Shown here: one piece after another, positions 1 to 6,730 of the stretch
How positions within the stretch are numbered: position 1 is the stretch's first letter
Layout of the letters: each line of letters starts with the position of its first letter
DNA from: CAWGGS01 sp046704745
Lineage (GTDB): Bacteria > Desulfobacterota > Desulfobulbia > Desulfobulbales > Desulfocapsaceae
Reading direction: 5' to 3'
DNA: 64,000 nt
Assembly (NCBI GenBank): GCA_046704745.1
Contig: JBJKRL010000085.1
Span: 1 to 64,000, forward strand
Notes under the pieces: model-generated
What the model saw: the letters and a program-made list of their open reading frames with translations, nothing else
Told to the model about the DNA's origin: nothing
Databases searched by the model: none
Position numbers and translations under genes: made by a program

Positions 1-702
1 GTTGGTCAAGATACCAGAATTGGTCAGGGTATTTGAATTGGTCAGTTTACCGGAATTTTTCAAGCTAGCCTCTGACTCATTGATCAGTATATTGTCGTTT
101 TCCAGAGTACCTTTTGATTCATTGATCAGTTTACCACTGGAATTTGTCAGTTTACCGGAGTTGTTCATGACGTTGTTGTTTTTCAGTGTACCGATATGAA
201 TTCCCAAATTTCCATCTGATTCGTTGTTCAAAATGCCGGAATTGTCCAGGTTGCCGCCGGTATTGTCAAGGCCTAGCTGATAATAATTGTTCACAGTACC
301 GGAGTTGTCCAGGGTGGCTCCGAAATCAAAACCCATGTAGAGGAAATTGTTTACAGTGCCTCCTTTTTCATTATTTAGGGTACCATACCTAAATGTAAGG
401 CCATAACCGTGGCAATCCATAGTGCCGAAGTTCTGAAAAGTACCACTACCCGACCATGTAGAACCTTTAATTGTTAATATATTCCCTGTAGGGTTAGGGG
501 TGTATAGATCGATGCCACCGCCATTGACGGTTTGGTCAGCGAAGACAGGGAAAGCAAATACCCCTTCTATCAGCAAACAAATCAGGAGACAGTTAAAAAA
601 CGGAAGAAAAAGCCCCTGTCGCCAACCACGGATAAAATTTCCCTGTCCTTTTTCGTCTCGTTGCTGCTCAACCCGTATTTCTCTATGCTTCAATAACGCC
701 AT
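1..702 (-). CDS. Repeat-rich secreted surface protein, N-terminal part (cut by window edge)
   Basis: The minus strand stays open from ATG 702 to base 1 (234 codons), so this is only the N-terminus of a longer protein. A strong ribosome site, GGAGGGGGAG, lies just upstream of the start. The first 28 or so residues are polar and charged, followed by a hydrophobic stretch near residues 31-50 and a likely signal-peptidase site before ADQTV, so the signal peptide is unusually long, as in many autotransporters and large adhesins. From about residue 110 onward the protein is built from short Asn/Ser/Gly repeats such as LDNSGTVNN, LTNSGILTN and LINES, a beta-solenoid-like pattern. A secreted adhesin or autotransporter passenger is the best inference; the anchor or barrel domain is outside the window. 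Function unproven. Confidence 0.8.
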   Translation of the reverse strand, partial: MALLKHREIRVEQQRDEKGQGNFIRGWRQGLFLPFFNCLLICLLIEGVFAFPVFADQTVNGGGIDLYTPNPTGNILTIKGSTWSGSGTFQNFGTMDCHGYGLTFRYGTLNNEKGGTVNNFLYMGFDFGATLDNSGTVNNYYQLGLDNTGGNLDNSGILNNESDGNLGIHIGTLKNNNVMNNSGKLTNSSGKLINESKGTLENDNILINESEASLKNSGKLTNSNTLTNSGILTN

Positions 703-1414
703 TATTAACTCCCCCTCCATAACTGTAGATACTGTAAGTCCTTATCGCCCATAATAGCGACAAGCTTGTCTTCCCCCCTACTGATGAATAATATAGCGAA
801 TGACAACGAACACCCACTCTTTGACAAGCGAAATAAATTCTTTATACCTGACTTTTAGTTAGAGTTTTCTGGTTCTTCCTAGCAAAAATATCTTTAGATT
901 TCAAAGAAGAACTCGCAAAGGATTAATGAGGTTCAGCCCGTTGCCTCTTAAATATCCATCTACCTACTTCACCCCTCCCACAATTTTCCTACATTCCATG
1001 GGCCTTGCTCTTGTTTTGTTACAACCAATAGGACAAAAGGAATTAGTTTGTCCAAAGCCAGAAATATGAATGACGAAATTTCGGTGAGTTACTAGCCTCG
1101 GTAGCCGAGCAACATTGGACAAGACACTGAAGCGTAAAAGGATAAATTTTTTAGCGAGTCGCAAACTTGAGTATATAAAGATATTTCAGGGTAACCTTCT
1201 ATTTGAAATCATACCCCACCGGTTAAGTTTACTCCTTAACAGTGTTAGGAAACAATGATACTCCCAAACAAGATATAACAAGGCAATTTAATAGCCATAT
1301 CTTATTAATTGATTGAACGCGAGAAGATGTTTTTGTTTTTTGCCAAGATGGGATAAGTCACCCTTGGAGCGCGTGAGTGATTTTCGCAGAACACTGGGGA
1401 GAATGTCCCGACGT
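703..1414. other. AT-rich intergenic region, no supported gene
   Basis: This stretch follows the surface-protein start. The ribosome site of that gene lies just above 703, and its promoter should be in the next few hundred bases. I see no ORF here with a ribosome site and a recognisable protein. The 66-codon minus-strand frame around 964-1164 begins with TTG and resembles nothing I know. Confidence 0.5.
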
Positions 1415-1630
1415 TTACATGCCGGGAGATTGGGTCTTGAGCCAGTCGTGAAGGGCAACGTTGATGAGGGTTTGCCAGCCTCGTTCAGACGATTTAAAGG
1501 CCGACAGGGTTTCCGGCGAGAGCCTGAGGCCTACCGTCTTTTTAGTTTCTGCCGATTCCGGCCTGCCTCTTTCGGGCAGGTTGTCAGCCGGTGCCTTTGA
1601 CAGAACTTGGTCGGCTTTCTTGAAATATCG
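1415..1630 (-). pseudogene. BrnA-like antitoxin remnant lacking a start codon
   Basis: Reading the minus strand from an in-frame TAA (1631-1633) to a TAA at 1415-1417 gives 71 residues. The C-terminal half is a clear BrnA-type antitoxin signature: GLRLSPETLSAFKSSE followed by GWQTLINVALHDWLK, the ribbon-helix-helix region of that family. Before it is a GRP-type linker, also typical. The frame has no ATG, GTG or TTG before the conserved part, and an in-frame stop directly precedes it. The toxin gene brnT, normally just upstream, is absent: the upstream neighbour is an intact PPC-domain gene. The simplest reading is the residue of a decayed or truncated type II toxin-antitoxin pair. A non-canonical start cannot be excluded. 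Confidence 0.6.
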
Positions 1631-1645
1631 TTAGATAATGAGCTG

Positions 1646-2089
1646 TTACGGCTGCATCAGCTTGATTCCCAACGGTTGCTCGACAACCCGTTTGGCCGTC
1701 GTGTCCAGCAGCTCGAAGATCACCACCTCCATAACATGCCAGACCTTGACGCCGGCTCGTATGCAGCCGGTTGTTGTTTCCGTTTTGCGGCCGCAGGCCA
1801 TATGCATATGGAGGAGGGGTGTGCCGTTTTCATCGGAAAAGAGCGTGCCGGTTCCAGCCACCTCATGGGCATTTTTCAGGACCTGCTCCATGGGCTCAAG
1901 CGGCAACCCTCGGTCTTCTTTGGGGCCCACCACCAGATGGCTGCCGTCATCGGCGCCGCCCAGGATTAAAAGGCTGGCAGCTGATATTTTCTGTTCCGCG
2001 GCAAATTTTTCAATCACCTCGTGGACGATCTCGCCGTCTTCCAGCCTCAAGATAAAAATTCTTCCTTGACGGGCCCGGGAATATTTCAT
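1646..2089 (-). CDS. PPC/DUF296-domain protein
   Basis: 147 residues, close to a single bacterial PPC (DUF296) domain. The family signature PLLHMHMACGR is present at about residues 91-101, with His94 and His96 as the likely metal ligands, together with the Gly-rich turn LILGGADDG near residue 41. Bacterial PPC proteins form trimers and some bind DNA or metal; the substrate is unknown. The start is supported by AAGGAG 10 bases upstream of ATG 2089. It is the last gene of a minus-strand run ahbD-hemE-HD-PPC, 34 bases after the HD gene, so it is probably co-transcribed with haem genes. No direct role in haem synthesis can be read from the sequence. Confidence 0.85.
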   Translation of the reverse strand: MKYSRARQGRIFILRLEDGEIVHEVIEKFAAEQKISAASLLILGGADDGSHLVVGPKEDRGLPLEPMEQVLKNAHEVAGTGTLFSDENGTPLLHMHMACGRKTETTTGCIRAGVKVWHVMEVVIFELLDTTAKRVVEQPLGIKLMQP

Positions 2090-2123
2090 GGATGGTCTTC
2101 TCCTTGCAGTCGTTATGAATTCG

Positions 2124-2717
2124 TCAGTGTTGCTCTTCGGTTACGACCGGAAAGTCGGGGATTAAGGCCGGCAGTTGATCCGGAGTGTAGCGGTTGTGAG
2201 CAAACAGGTAGCCTTCCAGATCCTGGCAGCGGCGGAAATTGTCTGTGATAAGTCTGTGACGCAGCGGATTACCGTTGCCGTAGCGTTCCAGGATATAGTC
2301 CAGGCGGATGTCCAGGGAGACCACCTGATTATGCAGAACTCTCTTGTCGGCATAATGGACGATCTCCTTGGCCAAAAAGATGCCCTTTTGATAGCGGTCT
2401 GTGGGAAAATCCGCCAGGATCACATGTTCCAGGATGATCTCGGCGATTTCCGGAAAGCCGAGATCCAGACAGATCGTATTGCCGAGTTTGGAATGATCGC
2501 AATGTTCCCTGATACATTGTGTCTTGGCGATATCATGCAGCAGAGCACCCGAAATGACCAGCTCTCTGGACGGCAGCGTCTTGCCGTATCCGTCCATTCC
2601 AGCAAGCAGGGCGTCGGCCACCCGGGCAACCATAATCGAGTGGTCTTTTATGTTGTCGAGCATGGCAAACTCGTCCATCAACAAGAGACATTGATGTATG
2701 GAGGGGACTGCAGGCAT
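2124..2717 (-). CDS. HD-domain phosphohydrolase
   Basis: 197 residues carrying a complete HD metal-binding set: His26 in KDHSIMVARV, His61-Asp62 in LLHDIAK, and a distal Asp near 124 in HYADKRV. HD proteins are metal-dependent phosphohydrolases acting on nucleotides or other phosphate compounds; this short single-domain form does not reveal its substrate. The gene starts three bases after the hemE stop codon, so the two are almost certainly translated from one mRNA. The tight linkage to hemE suggests a housekeeping job expressed with haem synthesis, but this is context only. Confidence 0.85.
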   Translation of the reverse strand: MPAVPSIHQCLLLMDEFAMLDNIKDHSIMVARVADALLAGMDGYGKTLPSRELVISGALLHDIAKTQCIREHCDHSKLGNTICLDLGFPEIAEIILEHVILADFPTDRYQKGIFLAKEIVHYADKRVLHNQVVSLDIRLDYILERYGNGNPLRHRLITDNFRRCQDLEGYLFAHNRYTPDQLPALIPDFPVVTEEQH

Positions 2718-2720
2718 GAT

Positions 2721-3740
2721 TTATTTTCCGCTGAGTTCGTGTACGGCGTCCACAGCACATTTAACCTGATCCGGCGGTGTAAACTGGTGAATACCATGTC
2801 CCAGGTTAAAGATGTAGCCGTCGGCCTCCTGGGCGGCGTGCAACAATCGTCCGATTCGTTGCCTGAGCCTGTCTTGCGGCAGCAACAGGGCGAAAGGATC
2901 GAGATTTCCCTGGACGGCCTTCCCGTCGACATGTCTGATCGCATCCCGGATGTTGATTCGCCAGTCGATGCCTATGACATCGGCACCTGAACTTGCCGAA
3001 AGATCGATCAGCGTCGCACCGTCGTTGGCAAAATAGATGATCGGTAATTTTGTCTGGCGTAGCCCTTTGACGATTTGCTGAACGTACGGCAGGGCAAACT
3101 CTGCAAAATCGCAGGGAGCAAGGATTCCCGCCCAGGAATCAAAGATCATAAGCGTCTGGGCGCCTGCTTCCGCCTGGGCCAGTAAATAGTTCGTGGTGCA
3201 GAGAGAGATCTTTTCCATGAGCGAGTGGAAGAGATCTGGCTGCGTGAACATCATCTTCTTGGTTTCCCAGAAGGTCTTGGATGTGCCGCCCTCTATCAGA
3301 TAGGTCGCGCAGGTGAACGGGGCGCCGGCAAAACCGATCAATGGGACCTTCAACACCCCGCGGAGAAGCCGTATGGTTTCCATTACAAACCCCATGGACT
3401 CATGCGGATCGGGAACGGCAAGTGCGTCTACAGACGTTTTATCCCGGACAGTCTGTTCAAAGACCGGACCGCGTCCCTCATGGAACTCAAGCCCTGCTCC
3501 CATGGCTTCCATGGGAATCAGAATATCGGAGAAAAGGATGGCCGCATCCATGGCAAAACGGTCGACAGGCTGTAAAGTCACCTCGACGCAGAGTTCCGGT
3601 GTCTTGCATAGATCGAGAAAAGAGATGTTGCCTCTGACTCGTTGGTATTCCGGCATATAACGACCCGCCTGACGCATCATCCAGACAGGGGTATAGTCGG
3701 TTTTTTCGCCTCGGCAGGCCTTGAGAAATGTATCGTTCAT
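2721..3740 (-). CDS. hemE: Uroporphyrinogen decarboxylase
   Basis: 339 residues, the normal length for HemE, which decarboxylates the four acetate side chains of uroporphyrinogen III to give coproporphyrinogen III in the cytoplasm. The N-terminal signature WMMRQAGRYMPEY (about residues 20-32) is intact, as is the FSDIL segment with the catalytic Asp, and the family C-terminal motif FNLGHGI. It lies 33 bases downstream of an ahbD-type radical SAM gene and directly before the HD gene. The pairing is notable because organisms that make haem through sirohaem (Ahb route) do not need HemE. The assignment to the HemE family is secure; which haem route it serves here is open. Confidence 0.95.
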   Translation of the reverse strand: MNDTFLKACRGEKTDYTPVWMMRQAGRYMPEYQRVRGNISFLDLCKTPELCVEVTLQPVDRFAMDAAILFSDILIPMEAMGAGLEFHEGRGPVFEQTVRDKTSVDALAVPDPHESMGFVMETIRLLRGVLKVPLIGFAGAPFTCATYLIEGGTSKTFWETKKMMFTQPDLFHSLMEKISLCTTNYLLAQAEAGAQTLMIFDSWAGILAPCDFAEFALPYVQQIVKGLRQTKLPIIYFANDGATLIDLSASSGADVIGIDWRINIRDAIRHVDGKAVQGNLDPFALLLPQDRLRQRIGRLLHAAQEADGYIFNLGHGIHQFTPPDQVKCAVDAVHELSGK

Positions 3741-3773
3741 AGGATGTCGTCCGGAAAAGAGATAGGGACGGCC

Positions 3774-4853
3774 TCAGCCGTCGGATGTTGGTGCCATTTG
3801 TTGCCGAAGAGGCTCATGGTTGCAAAAGGGCTCCTGGGCAAGATAGTCACCAGTCACCGCATAGGCCCGTGCCCGGCATCCGCCGCATACCTGGAGGTAT
3901 TCGCAATGGCCGCAGTTACCTTTATACCCTTTGAAATCCCGAAGTTCCAGAAATACTTTTGAATTCTCCCAGATCTCCTTGAAAGACGAGGAAAAAAGAT
4001 TGCCTGCCGATTTCGGGAAATAGCTGCATGGAAAGACGTCACCGTCTACTGTGATCAGGCAGATAAGCTGACCGGCCAGACACCCCTTGGATCCTCCTGT
4101 GGAAAACTTCAGGTTCCGCCGTTTGAAGGAGATTCCGTCTTCTTTTGCCTTTTGGCGGACGATCCGGTAATAGTGAGGGGCGCAGGTCGGCCGCATCAGC
4201 ATCTCCGTTTCATTTCTTTCCGTTTGGTAATGCCATTCCAGGATCTCGTCGTAGAGCTTTTGCGGGATCAGTTCATCCATTATTTCCTCGCCTCTGCCCG
4301 TTGGCACGATCATGAACATATACCAGGCGGTGGCGCCTAAGCTTTTAACCAGCTTGAAAATCTCAGGGATCTCTTTTTGGTTGCGGGCTGTAAAGGATGA
4401 GTTGATCAAAAAAGGAATGGCATGTTTATTAAACAATTTGATGGCATTCATCGTGGCGTCGAAGGCGCCTTCTTGGTTTCGGAAGTTATCGTGGGTTGCG
4501 GCTTTGGCGCCGTCCAGGCTCATCGAAACCATCTTGATGTCTGATTCTTTGATCTTCTTGCAGATGGGATCGGTCACCAGCGTGCCGTTGGTGGCAAGAC
4601 ACATCCGCAGCCCTTTGTCGGTTCCATAACGGGCGATTTCGAAAACATCGCTGCGCAGAAGCGGCTCACCTCCGGACAGTACCAGAACCGGGCTGGCATA
4701 AGAGGCAATATCGTCGATAATGCTTTTCGCCTGGGAAAGGGAAAAATCAGGATGATTCTCTACGGTCATCTCGGATGCGGACCGGCAGTGAATGCAATTG
4801 AGATTACAGCGTCTCGTGATTTCCCAGGCTATCCATTTTGGTTCAAATTCCAT
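3774..4853 (-). CDS. ahbD: AhbD-like radical SAM haem synthase
   Basis: I choose ATG 4853 (359 residues) because GGAGA stands five bases upstream; a TTG at 4919 would add 22 residues but has no usable ribosome site. The radical SAM cluster motif is Cys16-x3-Cys20-x2-Cys23, preceded by WIAWEITRRCNL, a form typical of AhbD. Two C-terminal cysteine groups (CLAGQLIC...FPCSYF and CGHCEYLQVCGGC) form a SPASM/Twitch-like auxiliary cluster region. AhbD oxidatively decarboxylates Fe-coproporphyrin III to haem b, the last step of the sirohaem-dependent route of sulfate reducers and archaea. AhbC or another SPASM peptide-modifying enzyme are alternatives, but the position next to hemE favours a tetrapyrrole role. 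Confidence 0.75.
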   Translation of the reverse strand: MEFEPKWIAWEITRRCNLNCIHCRSASEMTVENHPDFSLSQAKSIIDDIASYASPVLVLSGGEPLLRSDVFEIARYGTDKGLRMCLATNGTLVTDPICKKIKESDIKMVSMSLDGAKAATHDNFRNQEGAFDATMNAIKLFNKHAIPFLINSSFTARNQKEIPEIFKLVKSLGATAWYMFMIVPTGRGEEIMDELIPQKLYDEILEWHYQTERNETEMLMRPTCAPHYYRIVRQKAKEDGISFKRRNLKFSTGGSKGCLAGQLICLITVDGDVFPCSYFPKSAGNLFSSSFKEIWENSKVFLELRDFKGYKGNCGHCEYLQVCGGCRARAYAVTGDYLAQEPFCNHEPLRQQMAPTSDG

Positions 4854-5198
4854 AGGTTCTCCAGTAAAATTTCTCCACGTGCCTTGTTCTTGAATGAAAA
4901 ATCTTATTTTTTTAGGCAACCTTAGGTGATTGTCTAAAATTCTAAAAAACCATAAGACCGGATCATTATCAAATCAATTTTCATATGTCTCCCGCCAGCA
5001 CATCACACACGATTAACACGGGAGCGACGGGAGTGAAAGAGGGGAGACGCGCACAAAGATGGAGGCGAGGATCTTGTAAAATAATCCTTTTGACAAAAAA
5101 ACGATCTTGGGAAGCTATCGGCATTTGGTGTGTTGCCGGGATGCGGGGATGGGAGGAATCCCTGCCCGAAAGACGATCTTCCGGACAGGGGTGTCGGA
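4854..5198. other. Intergenic region between zinc-knuckle gene and ahbD
   Basis: Both flanking genes run on the minus strand. The region should hold the ahbD operon promoter and the end of the zinc-knuckle transcript. Apart from the hairpin at 5160-5190 no gene or clear site is visible. Confidence 0.5.
5160..5190 (-). terminator. Imperfect hairpin after the zinc-knuckle gene
   Basis: The arms CCCTG...CAGGG, CCG...CGG and AAGA...TCTT pair with two single mismatches, eight bases downstream of the stop codon at 5199 on the minus strand. There is no T-run after it, so it may be a 3' end stabiliser or a weak terminator. Confidence 0.4.
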
Positions 5199-5420
5199 TC
5201 AGGTTATTGACGTCGGCATACAAATATCCGCTTCATCCGTTGCAATCCTGCCGCAGGTCTGGCAGGAGAATTTCATGGCAGCAAGCTTGCCTTTACAGAC
5301 ATGGTTGATACTGACATCGTCAGCTCCGCAATAGGAGCAGGAAATCTTTTCCGTGGTTGGATTACAGAGATGGCCGGGGTCATCAGCGACTGCGCCGCAA
5401 TTCTTACATGTATGAGCCAT
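5199..5420 (-). CDS. Small protein with three zinc-knuckle repeats
   Basis: 73 residues with an internal triplication: Cys5-x2-Cys8-x8-His17-x-Cys19, Cys28-x2-Cys31-x8-His40-x-Cys42, and Cys53-x2-Cys56-x8-Asp65-x-Cys67. Each unit looks like a C-x2-C/H-x-C zinc-binding knuckle; the third has Asp in place of His. AAGGAG stands upstream of ATG 5420. No signal peptide or membrane segment is visible, so it is probably cytoplasmic. I do not know a function; such proteins usually bind zinc and contact nucleic acid or protein. It is monocistronic on the minus strand. Confidence 0.8.
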   Translation of the reverse strand: MAHTCKNCGAVADDPGHLCNPTTEKISCSYCGADDVSINHVCKGKLAAMKFSCQTCGRIATDEADICMPTSIT

Positions 5421-6082
5421 TTGGAATCTCCTTCTATTTTATTTGGCAAATGGAGTTACCGTCTTAACAGGATGGACTCCGGGTTGGTTGAGTCCAATTA
5501 TGTAGAGAAAGCATCCCTCTATGTTTGTGTTTTATTTAAGGGCGTTTCCCATCCAAACTTCTTTTCAATCCCTAGAGATAATCACGGGTGTAACTGCAAC
5601 GGAATGTACCTTTCTCCGTGTATGTTCCCATAACGTCTTTTGTGAAATCCATTCCATGTTTTTTCGTAGAATTTCCGTATGAAGACGTAAGTTATCTATT
5701 AGAGAAAAACGTCTAGTTAAAGACTAAGATGGGGCAATGCACTTGTCAATATAGCCTGTACTTTATCCCGGCAAACGTGTTGCGAGGTTCTTTTGATCGG
5801 AGCAAAAAAATGATAAATTGATCGAAATAAATGCAATATTGTAACTATTTTATTGCCATGCGGCAGAGTATTGGTTAAAATTGCTAACAGTTGAGTAATG
5901 TAAGATGAACTATGGTATTTCCTCTTTGATTTTCTGCAGTGTATCCCATGTCTTATTGTTTCACGTCTCTAATAGGTATCTCATGCATAAGAGTCGTGCA
6001 GCATGTAGGTGTGTCATGAACCCATGTATCCTCAACTGTCAAATGGGAGGCAGTTTCTGAAAATATCAAGTAATATAAACAG

Positions 6083-6099
6083 GGAACACGACGTGTTCC
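6083..6099. promoter_or_regulatory. Perfect 17-base dyad upstream of cspA
   Basis: GGAACACG-A-CGTGTTCC is a perfect 8+1+8 inverted repeat about 210 bases before cspA. It could be an operator for a dimeric regulator or, followed by TTTATT, the hairpin of a weak terminator. No regulator is identified. Confidence 0.5.
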
Positions 6100-6235
6100 T
6101 TTATTCTATATCAGGGCTGCCGGTTATTACGTTGCGGCCCAGTGTAGTACGCCGCTGGGGATGTTTATGACCGGAGAGTCGGCATGCGGGCATTTCCAGG
6201 TGGTATTCCGGTTCGGATGACCGCCGGACTGTTAA

Positions 6236-6267
6236 CCGGATTGAGTTTGAACAATCCGGGTATTTTT
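6236..6267 (+). terminator. Terminator-like hairpin in the cspA leader
   Basis: CCGGATTG pairs perfectly with CAATCCGG across an eight-base loop, followed by GTATTTTT. It ends about 42 bases before the cspA start. It is either the end of an upstream short transcript or an attenuator in the cold-shock leader. Confidence 0.5.
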
Positions 6268-6308
6268 AAAAAGGCTCTCTTTGGGCCAAGTACAAAGGAG
6301 TTGCTGAA

Positions 6309-6509
6309 ATGGCAGAAGGAACAGTAAAATGGTTTAATGATTCAAAGGGCTTTGGATTTATAGAGCAAGAAGGGGGGAAAGATGTATTCGTTCATTATTC
6401 CGCCATCCAGAGCGAGGGGTTCAAATCTCTAAAGGAAGGGGAAAGAGTTCGCTTTGAAGTTGTAGATGGCGCCAAAGGACCGGCTGCCGAAAAAGTTGAA
6501 AAACTGTAA
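6309..6509 (+). CDS. cspA: Cold-shock domain protein
   Basis: 66 residues, a single cold-shock domain. Both RNA-binding motifs are present: RNP1 as KGFGFIEQ and RNP2 as VFVHYSAI; the opening GTVKWFNDSKGFGF is the family hallmark. Such proteins bind single-stranded RNA and DNA and melt secondary structure. AAAGGAG lies nine bases before ATG 6309. The gene is followed at once by a strong terminator, so it is transcribed alone. The leader hairpin upstream may give structure-dependent control. The family is certain; whether it is cold-induced or constitutive is not shown. Confidence 0.95.
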   Translation: MAEGTVKWFNDSKGFGFIEQEGGKDVFVHYSAIQSEGFKSLKEGERVRFEVVDGAKGPAAEKVEKL

Positions 6510-6563
6510 ATTCTGACTAAACGTCGGGCTAAAAGCCAACAGAACGACGGTTCCAGTCTTCTT

Positions 6564-6605
6564 CCCCCTGTCAACCCGCGCCGGTTTGGCAGGGGGTTTA
6601 TATTT
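6564..6605 (+). terminator. Rho-independent terminator of cspA
   Basis: The stem CCCCCTG(T)CAA pairs with TTGGCAGGGGG with one G-T wobble, followed by TTTATATTTT. It ends the cspA transcript before the speA gene. Confidence 0.85.
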
Positions 6606-6730
6606 TGTAAAAGAACAAGTAGCCCGGATCAACACGAAAAAAATCCCGGGTAGAGCGACTATCGGGTATAGCCGCTTTTTTTTTCTTCAGATAATTGGTG
6701 CCAAATAACGGAAGAGAGGAGAATTCGCCC

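Larger units (their letters stand above)
5421..6308. other. 888-base region upstream of cspA, with two strong dyads
   Basis: No protein-coding frame is convincing. The 5' half is AT-rich. The 3' part should be the promoter and leader of the cold-shock gene and contains a perfect 17-base dyad (6083-6099) and a hairpin with a T-rich tail (6236-6267), listed separately. Confidence 0.5.

Noticed and set aside
1..400. Regular short repeats that might be a CRISPR or satellite array
   Set aside because: They are imperfect, in frame, and encode Asn/Ser/Gly repeats of the minus-strand surface protein.
964..1164. 66-codon minus-strand frame
   Set aside because: TTG start, no ribosome site, no family resemblance.
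1313..1600. 95-codon plus-strand frame
   Set aside because: It is the complement of the BrnA-like remnant, whose protein motifs are on the minus strand.
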